Origin: Massilia yuzhufengensis
Lineage (GTDB): Bacteria; Pseudomonadota; Gammaproteobacteria; Burkholderiales; Burkholderiaceae_D
Direction: 5' to 3'
Length of the DNA: 45,603 nucleotides
Assembly: GCF_900112225.1 (NCBI RefSeq)
Contig: NZ_FOLD01000039.1
Location: 1 to 45,603 of the forward strand
Shown: in pieces, positions 7,491-16,882 of the stretch
Layout of the letters: the number at the start of each line of letters is the position of its first letter
Numbering within the stretch: the first letter of the stretch is position 1
Notes under the pieces: model-generated
Seen by the model: only the letters and a program-made list of their open reading frames with translations
What the model was told of the DNA's origin: nothing
The model's database searches: none
Program-made: the position numbers and the translations under genes

Positions 7491-8987
7491 ATGACCGAAC
7501 TCGAATTCAAGTCGCTGGCCAACCAGGGCTACAACCGCATCCCCTTGATCGCGGAAGCCTTCGCCGACCTGGAAACCCCGCTCACGCTCTACCTCAAGCT
7601 GGCCCAGTCCCAAAGCGCCGGCAAGAACACCTTCCTGCTCGAATCGGTGGTGGGCGGCGAGCGCTTCGGGCGCTACTCCTTCATCGGCCTGCCGGCATCG
7701 ACCCTGGTGCGCAGCAGCGGCACCAGCACCGAAGTGGTGAAGCACGGCGAGGTCATTGAAACCCACGAGGGCAACCCGCTCGAATTCATCGAAGCCTACC
7801 AGTCGCGCTTCCGGGTCGCCCTGCGTCCCGGCCTGCCGCGCTTCTGCGGCGGCCTGGCCGGCTACTTCGGCTACGACACCGTGCGCCACATCGAGCACAA
7901 GCTGGCCCATAGCTGCCCGCCGGACGAACTCGGCCTGCCGGACATCCAGCTCATGCTCACCGAAGAACTGGCGGTGATCGACAACCTGTCGGGCAAGCTC
8001 TACCTCATCGTGTATGCCGACCCAGGCCAGCCCGAAGCCTTCGCGAAGGGCCGCCAGCGCCTGAAAGACCTGCGCGTGATGCTGCGCCGGAGCGTCGATG
8101 CGCCGGTGACCTCGAGCTCGGTGCGCACCGAGGCGGTGCGCCAGTTCAGCAAGGACGACTATTTGAAAGCGGTGGCGAAGGCCCACGACTACGTGATGGC
8201 CGGCGACCTGATGCAGGTACAGATCGGCCAGCGCATCCGCATGCCCTATGTCGATTCGCCGCTGTCGCTGTACCGCTCGCTGCGTTCGCTGAACCCGTCG
8301 CCCTACATGTACTACTACAACTTCGGCGACATGCAGATCGTCGGCGCCTCGCCGGAAATCCTGGTGCGCAACGAAACCTTGCCCGAAGGCGGCAAGAAAG
8401 TCACGCTGCGCCCGATCGCCGGCACCCGCCCGCGCGGCAATACGCCGGAACGCGATACCGAGCTGGCGGCCGAGCTGCTGTCCGACCCCAAGGAAATCGC
8501 CGAGCACGTGATGCTGATCGACCTGGCGCGCAACGACATCGGCCGCATCGCCGACACCGGCAGCGTGAAAGTCACCGACCGCCTGGTCATCGAAAAATAT
8601 TCGCACGTGCAGCACATCGTCTCGAACGTGGAAGGCAAGCTGAAAGACGGCCTGTCGAACCTGGACGTGCTGCGCGCCACCTTCCCTGCCGGGACGCTCA
8701 CTGGTGCGCCGAAAGTGCGCGCGATGGAAGTGATCGATGAACTCGAACCGGTCAAGCGCGGCATCTATGGCGGCGCCTGCGGCTACCTGTCCTTTGGCGG
8801 CGAGATGGACGTGGCGATCGCGATCCGCACCGGCGTGATCAAGGACGGCAACCTCTACGTGCAGGCCGCGGCCGGCATCGTGGCCGATTCGATCCCCGAG
8901 ATGGAATGGCAGGAAACCGAAAACAAGGCACGCGCCGTGCTGCGCGCCGCCGAACAGGTGCAAGACGGCCTGGATGGGGAGTTCTGA
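7491..8987 (+). CDS. trpE: anthranilate synthase component I
   Basis: Anthranilate synthase large subunit, 498 residues, which makes anthranilate from chorismate with ammonia supplied by TrpG. The tryptophan feedback site motif FLLESVVGGERFGRYSFIG is intact near residue 45. The chorismate-binding domain has the usual signatures ASPEILVR, RPIAGTRPRG, DLARNDIGR, FPAGTLTGAPKVRAM and AAGIVADS. GGAG precedes the ATG. It is followed after one base by trpG and is controlled by the leader attenuator upstream. Confidence 0.97.
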   Translation: MTELEFKSLANQGYNRIPLIAEAFADLETPLTLYLKLAQSQSAGKNTFLLESVVGGERFGRYSFIGLPASTLVRSSGTSTEVVKHGEVIETHEGNPLEFIEAYQSRFRVALRPGLPRFCGGLAGYFGYDTVRHIEHKLAHSCPPDELGLPDIQLMLTEELAVIDNLSGKLYLIVYADPGQPEAFAKGRQRLKDLRVMLRRSVDAPVTSSSVRTEAVRQFSKDDYLKAVAKAHDYVMAGDLMQVQIGQRIRMPYVDSPLSLYRSLRSLNPSPYMYYYNFGDMQIVGASPEILVRNETLPEGGKKVTLRPIAGTRPRGNTPERDTELAAELLSDPKEIAEHVMLIDLARNDIGRIADTGSVKVTDRLVIEKYSHVQHIVSNVEGKLKDGLSNLDVLRATFPAGTLTGAPKVRAMEVIDELEPVKRGIYGGACGYLSFGGEMDVAIAIRTGVIKDGNLYVQAAAGIVADSIPEMEWQETENKARAVLRAAEQVQDGLDGEF

Positions 8988-8988
8988 C

Positions 8989-9552
<564 letters not shown>

Positions 9553-9588
9553 GATTCATCCCCGCCTGCGTACACCGCTATCCTGAAG

Positions 9589-9696
9589 ACCGTCGTTCCC
9601 GCGAAGGCGGGAACCCAATTTTGTGTGAACACCGGCCAGGTTCGACTCTGACGGTATGCAACGAACTTGGATTCCCGCCTGCGCGGGAATGACGGT
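9589..9696. repeat. REP-like inverted-repeat doublet 1 (trpG-trpD gap)
   Basis: Two 30-base palindromic units face each other: 9589-9618 (core TTCCCGCGAAGGCGGGAA) and 9667-9696 (core ATTCCCGCCTGCGCGGGAAT). One is nearly the reverse complement of the other, with 26 of 30 positions matching. Each can form a hairpin with stem TTCCCGC/GCGGGAA or close to it. The units resemble the widespread REP/BIME-type repeats of beta- and gammaproteobacteria. A transcript across trpG-trpD would carry both hairpins, which may affect mRNA stability or termination. Confidence 0.85.
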
Positions 9697-9771
9697 GCAG
9701 GGGGGTGCGGGGCGAGGGACGCGTCAGCGACAAGCAAGCGACAAGCAAACTATCACCATACTGGACCCGCC

Positions 9772-10809
9772 ATGCCGATCACCCCACAAGAAGCCCTGCT
9801 GCGCTGTATCGAACACCGCGAGATCTTCCACGACGAGATGCTGCACCTGTTCCGCCAGATCATGTCGGGCGAGATGTCGCCCACCATGGTGGCGGCGCTC
9901 ACCATGGGCCTGCGCGTGAAGAAGGAAACCATCGGCGAGATCACCGCCGCCGCCCAGGTCATGCGTGAATTCTCGACCAAGGTGCCGATGGCCGACACCA
10001 CCAAGCTGCTCGACATCGTCGGCACCGGCGGCGACGGCGCCCATACCTTCAACATCTCCAGCGCGGCGATGTTCGTGGCCGCCGCCGCCGGGGCGCGCGT
10101 GGCCAAGCATGGCGGGCGCAGCGTGTCGTCCTCCAGCGGCAGCGCCGACCTGATCGAAGCGCTGGGCGCGACCATCGACCTGAAGCCCGAGCAGATCGCG
10201 CAATCCATCGCGCAGACCGGCATCGGCTTCATGTTCGCCCCCAACCACCACGCGGCCATGAAGCACGTGGCGCCGGTGCGGCGCGAGCTGGGCGTGCGCA
10301 GCATCTTCAATATCCTGGGGCCGCTCACCAACCCGGCCGGCGCACCCAACATCCTGATGGGAGTATTCCACCCCGACCTGGTCGGCATCCAGGTGCGCGT
10401 GCTGCAGCGCCTCGGCGCCCAGCACGCGATGGTGGTCTGGGGCCGCGACAACATGGACGAAGTCTCGCTCGGCGCCGGCACCCTGGTGGGTGAACTGGTG
10501 AACGGCGAGATCCGCGAATACGAGATCCACCCGGAAGACTACGGCATGGCGATGATCTCGAGCCGCAACCTGAAAGTGGCCAATACCGCCGAATCGAAGC
10601 TGCGCGTGATCGAAGCGCTGCGCGGCGATCCCGGCCCCGCCACCGACATCGTCGCGCTCAACGCCGGCACCGCGCTGTATGCCGCCGGGGTATGTGCCTC
10701 TATCGAGGAAGGCCTGGCGACAGCGCGCGCCACGATCGCCTCCGGCGCGGCCCTGGCCAAGCTGGAACAATTCGTCAACGTCACGCGCCAGCTGGGCGCC
10801 AGCGCGTAA
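9772..10809 (+). CDS. trpD: anthranilate phosphoribosyltransferase
   Basis: Transfers the phosphoribosyl group from PRPP to anthranilate, second step of tryptophan synthesis. Length 345 residues, as usual. The PRPP-binding motif GTGGDGAHTFNISSA, the KHGGRSVSSSSGSAD segment and NHHAAMKHVAPVRRELG plus FNILGPLTNPA are intact. The ATG at 9772 (MPITPQEALL) is chosen over an in-frame upstream start, because the extension would translate the repeat doublet. It is followed by a LysE-type exporter after nine bases. Confidence 0.96.
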   Translation: MPITPQEALLRCIEHREIFHDEMLHLFRQIMSGEMSPTMVAALTMGLRVKKETIGEITAAAQVMREFSTKVPMADTTKLLDIVGTGGDGAHTFNISSAAMFVAAAAGARVAKHGGRSVSSSSGSADLIEALGATIDLKPEQIAQSIAQTGIGFMFAPNHHAAMKHVAPVRRELGVRSIFNILGPLTNPAGAPNILMGVFHPDLVGIQVRVLQRLGAQHAMVVWGRDNMDEVSLGAGTLVGELVNGEIREYEIHPEDYGMAMISSRNLKVANTAESKLRVIEALRGDPGPATDIVALNAGTALYAAGVCASIEEGLATARATIASGAALAKLEQFVNVTRQLGASA

Positions 10810-10818
10810 GGGACGAGC

Positions 10819-11454
10819 ATGTTCGGCATCCACGACCTGCCCCTGTTTGTGATTTCCGGACTGCTCCTGAACATCATGCCGGGGCCCGATTCGCTGCTGG
10901 TCATGACGCGCAGCGCGACCCAGGGCTGGCGCGCCGGCGTGGCCGCGACGCTGGGCATCTGCACCGGCACGCTGGTGCATATCCTTGCCGCCGCCGTGGG
11001 ATTGTCGGCGCTGCTGGCGACGTCGGCAACCGCCTTCACGGTGGTCAAACTGGTGGGCGCGGCGTATATCCTGTGGATGGCGGTGGGCCTGCTACGCAGC
11101 CGCAAGGCAGATGGTGCGCAAGCCGCCATGGAACTACCCGCCCTGCCCTACCGGAAAATCTTCGCGCAGGGCTTCCTGACCAATGTACTCAATCCGAAGG
11201 TCGCACTGTTCTTCCTGGCGTTCGTCCCGCAATTCATCAGCATCGACGCACCGAACAAGGCGATGGCCTTCATCGTCCTGGGGTGCATTTTCAACTTCAA
11301 CGGCATGCTGTGGTCCGGCGCCCTGGCCGTTGCCACGGCCAAGGCAAGCGAGCGCATCAAGCTCAACCCGAGCTTTTCGCTGTGGCTCAAGCGCGCCACC
11401 GGCGGCCTGTTCGTCTGGCTCGGCGTGAAGCTCGCACTGTCCAAGCAACACTAA
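10819..11454 (+). CDS. LysE/RhtB family amino-acid exporter
   Basis: Membrane protein of 211 residues with about six hydrophobic helices and the LysE family hallmark near the N-terminus, NIMPGPDSLLVMTRSATQGW. FAQGFLTNVLNPKVALFF in the middle is also characteristic. Family members export amino acids or derivatives by proton exchange. The gene sits inside the trp operon, nine bases after trpD and nine bases before trpC, so it is probably co-transcribed and under the same attenuation. Export of tryptophan, anthranilate or a related compound is a reasonable guess from context, but sequence alone does not show the substrate. Confidence 0.9.
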   Translation: MFGIHDLPLFVISGLLLNIMPGPDSLLVMTRSATQGWRAGVAATLGICTGTLVHILAAAVGLSALLATSATAFTVVKLVGAAYILWMAVGLLRSRKADGAQAAMELPALPYRKIFAQGFLTNVLNPKVALFFLAFVPQFISIDAPNKAMAFIVLGCIFNFNGMLWSGALAVATAKASERIKLNPSFSLWLKRATGGLFVWLGVKLALSKQH

Positions 11455-11463
11455 CGAATTCCT

Positions 11464-12264
11464 ATGTCCGATATCCTGAACAAGATCCTGGCCGTCAAGG
11501 CCGACGAAGTGGCCGCGGCCAAGAAGCACCGCGACCTGGCCAGCCTGCGCCGCGAAGTGGAAAGCGACACCGAATCGCGCCGCGCAATCCGCGGTTTCGA
11601 GGCCAGCCTGCGCAGCAAGATCGCAGCCGGTCACGCCGGCATCATCGCGGAAGTGAAGAAAGCCTCGCCCTCGAAAGGCGTGCTGCGGCCGGATTTCCAG
11701 CCGGCGGCGATCGCGCAAAGCTACGCCGAGCATGGCGCGGCCTGCCTGTCGGTGCTGACCGACGTGCAGTTCTTCCAGGGGTCCGTCGACTACCTGCGCC
11801 AGGCCAGGGCCGCCTGCGCGCTGCCGGTGATCCGCAAGGACTTCATGGTCGACATGTACCAGGTGTACGAGGCGCGCGCAATGGGGGCGGACGCGATCCT
11901 CTTGATCGTGTCGGCGCTGGACCATGGCCTGATGGCGGAACTGGAAGCCTGCGCGCAGGAGCTGGGCATGGACGTGCTGGTGGAAGTGCACGACGGTGAG
12001 GAGCTGACGGCGGCGCTCAAGCTCAAAACGCCGCTGCTGGGGATTAACAACCGCAACCTGCGTACCTTCGAGGTGTCGCTCGAGAACACGCTGGCGCTGC
12101 TGCCGCGCATCCCGAAGGATAGGCTGGTGGTGACGGAATCGGGCATTCTCGGGACGGCGGATGTGAAGCGGATGCGGGAGGCGGAGGTGCATGCGTTTCT
12201 CGTGGGGGAGGCGTTCATGCGTGCTCCAGATCCGGGGGTGGAGTTGCAGCGCTTGTTTGGCTAG
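11464..12264 (+). CDS. trpC: indole-3-glycerol phosphate synthase
   Basis: Monofunctional indole-3-glycerol phosphate synthase of 266 residues that closes the indole ring from CdRP. Family motifs: IIAEVKKASPSKG (catalytic lysine region), SVLTDVQFFQGS, PVIRKDFMVDMYQ (catalytic lysine), LGINNRNLRTF and VTESGI. It is the last gene of the trpE-trpG-trpD-lysE-trpC group; trpF, trpB and trpA are not in this window, as is usual for betaproteobacteria, where they lie elsewhere. A second inverted-repeat doublet follows. Confidence 0.97.
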   Translation: MSDILNKILAVKADEVAAAKKHRDLASLRREVESDTESRRAIRGFEASLRSKIAAGHAGIIAEVKKASPSKGVLRPDFQPAAIAQSYAEHGAACLSVLTDVQFFQGSVDYLRQARAACALPVIRKDFMVDMYQVYEARAMGADAILLIVSALDHGLMAELEACAQELGMDVLVEVHDGEELTAALKLKTPLLGINNRNLRTFEVSLENTLALLPRIPKDRLVVTESGILGTADVKRMREAEVHAFLVGEAFMRAPDPGVELQRLFG

Positions 12265-12288
12265 ATTCAGGTTTACTGGATGCTAGAC

Positions 12289-12424
12289 GAACTTGGGTTC
12301 CCGCCTTCGCGGGAAGTCGTAGGCGCCAGTGGCGCGTACGACGTACTGAAGGATGTAGCACATAGATATTTTTCGACACGCGCACTAAAAACCGTCGTTC
12401 CGGCGCAGGCCGGAACCCAAGTTC
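12289..12424. repeat. REP-like inverted-repeat doublet 2 (after trpC)
   Basis: Palindromic units at 12293-12320 (core TTCCCGCCTTCGCGGGAA) and 12391-12420 (core TTCCGGCGCAGGCCGGAA) face each other and are bounded by GAACTTGGG on the left and CCCAAGTTC on the right. The units match those of doublet 1 (shared CCGTCGTTCC...GGAACCCAA), but the spacer differs in length and sequence. This is the same repeat family used a second time around the trp genes. Confidence 0.83.
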
Positions 12425-12537
12425 CCCGCCGAAGCCACACCATCACCCCCACCGCAAACCAGCGGAACTCCCGATGAACCGCCGAGTCCAAGTTGAACGC
12501 CCCCGAGGCGTCAACCTCCGACGCGCGATCATCCACC

Positions 12538-13020
12538 ATGAACACTTCCCTCCGCAGCAAAGTCACACCCGCCATCGTGCTGGCAGTCCTGTGCGGATGC
12601 GCCGCCCGGCCTGAAGTCCCGGTCGAAGAACGCAGCACCATCACCGTCGACCCTATCCCCACGGCAGCCCCGGCCCCGCCGCCGTCGCTCACGCTCGACG
12701 CCTACAAGGCCAGCGTCGCGCGCCACATCGTCGACCGCAATGCCGCCCACACCTTCAGCGGCCGCCTGCCGCCCATGCTGCCGGCGATCGTGGTGGTGAA
12801 CATCACGGTGGACAGGGACGGCCAGCTTACAGACGTACGGGTGCAGCGCTCGCGCGACCCGGATGCGTCGAAGGTGGCGCTGGCCTCGATGCAGCGCAGC
12901 GGCCCCCTGCCGCGCCCGGAGGGACTGCTTGCGAACAATAGCGCCATGACCTTCTCGGAAACCTTCCTGTTCAACGGCAACTACCGCTTCCAGCTGCGCA
13001 CCCTGGCCGGGCCGCAGTAG
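12538..13020 (+). CDS. TonB C-terminal domain lipoprotein
   Basis: Protein of 160 residues. Residues 1-22 form a signal peptide ending in the lipobox LCGC, followed by a Pro/Ala-rich linker (AAPAPPPSL). The C-terminal 100 residues look like a TonB_C domain: IVVVNITVDRDGQLTDVRVQ then KVALASMQRSGPLPRPEG. The family joins inner and outer membrane functions, but this protein lacks a membrane anchor helix and looks like a periplasmic lipoprotein, so it may not be an energy transducer. The ATG at 12538 is preferred because it gives the lipoprotein signal; a TTG opens 45 bases upstream. Confidence 0.75.
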   Translation: MNTSLRSKVTPAIVLAVLCGCAARPEVPVEERSTITVDPIPTAAPAPPPSLTLDAYKASVARHIVDRNAAHTFSGRLPPMLPAIVVVNITVDRDGQLTDVRVQRSRDPDASKVALASMQRSGPLPRPEGLLANNSAMTFSETFLFNGNYRFQLRTLAGPQ

Positions 13021-13033
13021 GAAGGGAGCTTGC

Positions 13034-14338
13034 CTAGCGCCGCAGGACGTTGAGCACAGCCAGGCTCATCGCCTGCGCGGCCGTCTTGATCGACGGTTCC
13101 GGCACGGGTGCGTAGAACGGGGAGTGGTTGAAGGCGATCGGCTTGCCGCCGGCGCGCTCGGCTTCCGCAAGCGCTTTCGGGTCGTACACGCCGGTAAAGA
13201 AGAACATCGACGGCACGCCTTCGTTGACGAACATCGAGAAGTCTTCGCTGGCCGTCATCGCCGGCATGCGCTGGGCGTTGGCGGCGCCGAAGGCGTCCTT
13301 GAACACCGCTTCGGTTTTCGCCACCAGCGCTTCGCTGTTGACGATGGCCGCGCCGCCACTGATGAGCTGCACGTCCGGCGCCGGCGCGCCGGCCATCGCG
13401 GCCGATGCATTGGCCACCCGGCGCACGCCGTCGAGCAGCTTGGCGCGCACCGCCGGGTTGTAGGAACGGATGGTACCGCGCACCTGCACGCTGTCGGGAA
13501 TGATATTGCCCACCGTGCCGCCCTGGATCGCGCCAATGGTGACCACGCCGAATTCCTTCGGGTCCTTCTCGCGGCTGACGACCGTCTGCACGTCCACCAC
13601 GAAGCGGGCGGCGATGGTGATCGGGTCGAGCGATTTGTCCGGCGCGGAGCCGTGGCCGCCGCGGCCCTTGAAGACGATCTCGATGGCGTCCGAGTTGGAC
13701 GATACCGGGCCGGAGTTGAAGCCCACCGTGCCATGCGCCAGCGGCCAGGAATGCAGCGCGAAGGCGTAGTCGGGTTTGGGGAAGCGCTTGAACAGGCCGT
13801 CGTCCAGCATCGCCTTGGCGCCGGCCACAATTTCTTCGGCCGGCTGGGCGATGAACACCAGGGTGCCCTTCCACTGCGATTTGAGTTCCACCAGGGTGCG
13901 CGCGGCGCCCAGCCAGCTGGCCATGTGGACGTCGTGGCCGCAACTGTGGGTGACGAAACTCTCGCGGCCGTCGCTCACCGTACGGGCGCGGCTGGCATAG
14001 GGCAAGCCGGTCTTTTCTTCCATCGGCAGGCCGTCCATCTCGGTGCGCACCAATACCGTCGGGCCGGCGCCGTTTTTCAGGACGGCGACGATGCCGGTCT
14101 TGCCGACCTTTTCGGTGACCTCGAAACCGAGCTTGCGCATTTCAGCGGCCAGCTTGCCGGCGGTGCGCACTTCCTGGAAGGCGATTTCGGGGTGGGCGTG
14201 CAGGTCCTTGTAGACCGTGTCGAGCCAGGGGTACATGCCGTTGACGCGGATGGTCACGTCGCTTTTCAGCGGACCCGGGAGTTGAGCGGAGGCAGGCAGG
14301 GACAGCGAGAGGACGGCGGCGATCAGGGCGGTTTTCAA
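13034..14338 (-). CDS. M20 family amidohydrolase, exported
   Basis: Zinc metallo-amidohydrolase of the M20/M40 (HipO/IAA-amino acid hydrolase) group, 434 residues. A signal peptide with a SAQ cleavage site (about residues 1-19) suggests a periplasmic enzyme. Metal-binding segments: TEMDGLPMEEKTG, THSCGHDVHMASWLG, QPAEEIVAGAKAM and the C-terminal TASEDFSMFV and NHSPFYAP. Family members cleave N-acyl or N-aminoacyl amide bonds; the natural substrate is not deducible. It is convergent with the TonB-like gene (13-base gap) and lies just downstream of the M61 peptidase gene on the same strand. Confidence 0.92.
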   Translation of the reverse strand: MKTALIAAVLSLSLPASAQLPGPLKSDVTIRVNGMYPWLDTVYKDLHAHPEIAFQEVRTAGKLAAEMRKLGFEVTEKVGKTGIVAVLKNGAGPTVLVRTEMDGLPMEEKTGLPYASRARTVSDGRESFVTHSCGHDVHMASWLGAARTLVELKSQWKGTLVFIAQPAEEIVAGAKAMLDDGLFKRFPKPDYAFALHSWPLAHGTVGFNSGPVSSNSDAIEIVFKGRGGHGSAPDKSLDPITIAARFVVDVQTVVSREKDPKEFGVVTIGAIQGGTVGNIIPDSVQVRGTIRSYNPAVRAKLLDGVRRVANASAAMAGAPAPDVQLISGGAAIVNSEALVAKTEAVFKDAFGAANAQRMPAMTASEDFSMFVNEGVPSMFFFTGVYDPKALAEAERAGGKPIAFNHSPFYAPVPEPSIKTAAQAMSLAVLNVLRR

Positions 14339-14397
14339 TGGGGCCTCGGTGCGGATGCGGGTTGAACGCGCGGACGGCGGAGCCGTCCACCCTACGG

Positions 14398-16218
14398 TCA
14401 GATGCTGCTGGGGCGCTTGAGGGCCGACGACTTCTTGCCGGCCACGGCCTGCGACAGGGTGACCGCCGGCATGCGGTCGCCCTGCAGCGTGACCTCGAAC
14501 TGCATCAGTTCATCGCGGCGGAAGGCGTGCACGGTGACTTTGTCGCCGACCCGGTAGCGCGCCAGCAGCGTGTCGACGTTCGGCGGGTTGCCGATGGCGC
14601 GCAGGCCGTCGATGGCAATCACGACATCGTGCGCCGACAGGCCGGCGCGGTGGGCGGCGCCGCCTTCGTGCACTTGCGTGAGCTTGGCGCCCAGCGGGTC
14701 GCGGCCGATGCCGGCGTCGAGCGAAGGCTTGCCGGCCTTGCGCTCGTCGACCAGCTTCACGCCGAAAGGCGCATACAGCTTGGCCAGCGGCAGGTCTTCG
14801 GTGCCGCGGACCCAGCGTTCGAACTGGGAGCGCAGGCGGGTGCCGCCGACTTCATCGAAGATCGCCTCGACCTCCGCTTCCGTCACGCCGCGCCCGGCGC
14901 CACTGTAGAAGTCGCGGCCGAAGCGTTCCCACAGCGTGCGCATCACGTCGTCGAGCGAGCGGGCGCCGCCGGTCTTGGCGCGGATGGTCAGGTCGAAGGC
15001 CAGGCCGATCAGCGAGCCCTTGGTGTAGTAACTAATGATCGCGTTGGGCGAATTCTCGTCCTGGCGGTAGTACTTGCTCCAGGCGTCGAAGCTCGACTCG
15101 GCCACGCTCTGCTTGGTGCGCCCGCTGCCGCGCAACACGCCGCCCACGGTCTTGGACAGCAGCTTGAGGTAAGTCGCTTCGCCGATGATCCCGGCGCGCA
15201 CCAGCATCAGGTCGTCGTAGTAGCTGGTGAAGCCTTCGAACAGCCAGAGCAGCGGCGTATAGTTCTCGACCTGCAGGTCGTAGGGCGCGAACACCGCCGG
15301 CTTGATGCGCTTGACGTTCCAGGTGTGGAAGTACTCGTGGCTGCACAGGCCCAGGAAGCGCAGGTAGCCTTCGCCGGGTTCGGCGCTCTTGGGCGTGGCC
15401 AGGCTCGGCAGGTCGGCGCGGGCGCAGATCAGGGCGGTCGAGGCGCGGTGCTCGAGGCCGCCGTAGCCGTCGCCCACCGCCATCGTCATGAACACATAGC
15501 GCTCCATCGGCGCGCGCTTGCCTTGCGGGTCGAAGAAGGCGATCTGCGCTTCGCAGATGGCTTTCAGGTCGGCGCACAGGCGCGGCATGTCGATGTTGGG
15601 CACGCGGCCCGTGATGACGATGTCGTGCGCGACGCCGTGGGCCTTGAAGCTGGCCAGCTCGAAGTCGCCCATCTCGACCGGATGGTCGATCAGTTCGTCG
15701 TAGTCCGGTGCGACGTAGGTGCCGAAGCCGTAGCGTTTCGCGCCCAGCTCCTTCATGGCGGTGGCCACGCGCCAGGACTTGGCCGCCGGGTCGGCGGGGC
15801 GCTGGATGTCGACCTGGTGCGGCTGGGCTTCCTGCCCCGCCACGCGCAGGAACACGCTGGTGCCGTTGAAGAAGCCGTGGGTCTGGTCGAGGTGGGCGGC
15901 GCGCACCGACAGGTCCCAGGCGTACACCTCGTAGTGCACCGTGAGCGGGCCGGCGGTGCGCGCGGCGCGCCAGGTGTGCTTGTCCAGTTTCGCCAGCGCC
16001 ACCTCGTTGGCGCCGCTCTCGGCGCGGATGCGCACGATGTTGCGGGCGAACTCGCGGATCATGTAGCTGCCCGGGATCCAGGCCGGCAGGGCGAAGACCT
16101 GGCCTTCCGGATCCGGCGCCGCCACGGTCACGGTGACGTTGAACAGGTGGCCGGCCAGGTCTTTCGGGACGATGGTGTAGAGGATGGCGGGCTGCGTTTT
16201 CTGGGAAGGTTTTTTCAT
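14398..16218 (-). CDS. M61 family peptidase with PDZ domain
   Basis: Metallopeptidase of 606 residues resembling glycyl aminopeptidase (M61). An N-terminal beta-rich domain (LFNVTVTV, PAWIPGSYMIREFARNIV) is followed by the zinc motif HEYFH in CSHEYFHTWNVKRIKP (about residue 293), with the downstream LLWLFEGFTSYYDDLML supplying the third ligand. A PDZ domain occupies about residues 500-600 (GGAAHRAGLSAHDVVIAIDG). No signal peptide is seen, so it is likely cytoplasmic. The start at 16218 (MKKPSQKTQ) is preferred to an upstream in-frame start. It lies 88 bases after mocA on the same strand. Confidence 0.93.
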   Translation of the reverse strand: MKKPSQKTQPAILYTIVPKDLAGHLFNVTVTVAAPDPEGQVFALPAWIPGSYMIREFARNIVRIRAESGANEVALAKLDKHTWRAARTAGPLTVHYEVYAWDLSVRAAHLDQTHGFFNGTSVFLRVAGQEAQPHQVDIQRPADPAAKSWRVATAMKELGAKRYGFGTYVAPDYDELIDHPVEMGDFELASFKAHGVAHDIVITGRVPNIDMPRLCADLKAICEAQIAFFDPQGKRAPMERYVFMTMAVGDGYGGLEHRASTALICARADLPSLATPKSAEPGEGYLRFLGLCSHEYFHTWNVKRIKPAVFAPYDLQVENYTPLLWLFEGFTSYYDDLMLVRAGIIGEATYLKLLSKTVGGVLRGSGRTKQSVAESSFDAWSKYYRQDENSPNAIISYYTKGSLIGLAFDLTIRAKTGGARSLDDVMRTLWERFGRDFYSGAGRGVTEAEVEAIFDEVGGTRLRSQFERWVRGTEDLPLAKLYAPFGVKLVDERKAGKPSLDAGIGRDPLGAKLTQVHEGGAAHRAGLSAHDVVIAIDGLRAIGNPPNVDTLLARYRVGDKVTVHAFRRDELMQFEVTLQGDRMPAVTLSQAVAGKKSSALKRPSSI

Positions 16219-16306
16219 GATGTTGGTCGCGCGGGCCGCTGTTGTTCTCGTTGTGCCCTTAGTGTAATCGGATTCGATGACGACTGGGAATTTTGACATG
16301 CATACG

Positions 16307-16879
16307 TCATGCGGGAAGATCGGAAGCCAGGTCGATGTCGCGCAGGATGCCGGGGTCGTCCACCAGTACCTCGGTCACGGGGTGTTCGCGGAGCAGCCGG
16401 CGCGCCCCCTGGTCGCCGCCCAGCGCCAGCAGCCCGTCGAGATGGCGGCTGCCAAAGGCCACGGGATTGCCGCGCTGCCCGCCATGCAGCGGCACGGCGA
16501 TGCCGGCCCCGCCCAGTACCGCGTCGCGCAGCGCCGCCAGCGTCGCGTCCCGCACGAAGGGCATGTCGCCCAGCGCCACCAGCCAGCCGTCGGCCGGCAA
16601 CGCATGGCGCACCGCGTGCACCAGCGACGCGCCCATGCCGGTGTCGGCCGCCATACACATGGTGACTTCGCAGCCGAGCGCGCGCAGGATATCCGCCACG
16701 CCGCCATCGTCCGGCGGCACCACCGCGACGACGCGGCCGGTACAGGCAAGCAGGCGGCGCGCGCTGGCGGCGACGACAAGCTCGCCACCCGGGAGCCGCT
16801 GGAGCAGCTTATTGCGCACGCCCTCAGGATCGAAGCGCCGGCCGCGGCCGGCGGCAAGCAGGATGCCGGCCAGGCCCAT
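16307..16879 (-). CDS. MocA-like molybdenum cofactor cytidylyltransferase
   Basis: Nucleotidyltransferase of 190 residues with the N-terminal NTP-binding loop LAGILLAAGRGRRFDPEG and the metal-site segment LVALGDMPFV. This is the MobA/MocA group; MocA adds CMP to molybdopterin to give the cytosine dinucleotide cofactor used by xanthine-oxidase-family enzymes. The role is supported by its position three bases after the stop of a Mo-hydroxylase large subunit. It could also act on other NTP/sugar pairs, but the context makes cofactor maturation the best reading. Confidence 0.85.
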   Translation of the reverse strand: MGLAGILLAAGRGRRFDPEGVRNKLLQRLPGGELVVAASARRLLACTGRVVAVVPPDDGGVADILRALGCEVTMCMAADTGMGASLVHAVRHALPADGWLVALGDMPFVRDATLAALRDAVLGGAGIAVPLHGGQRGNPVAFGSRHLDGLLALGGDQGARRLLREHPVTEVLVDDPGILRDIDLASDLPA

Positions 16880-16882
16880 CGC

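Noticed and set aside
14338..16296. 652-codon plus-strand frame antisense to the M61 peptidase
   Set aside because: Same reason: a shadow of a strongly GC-biased gene whose zinc motif is on the other strand.
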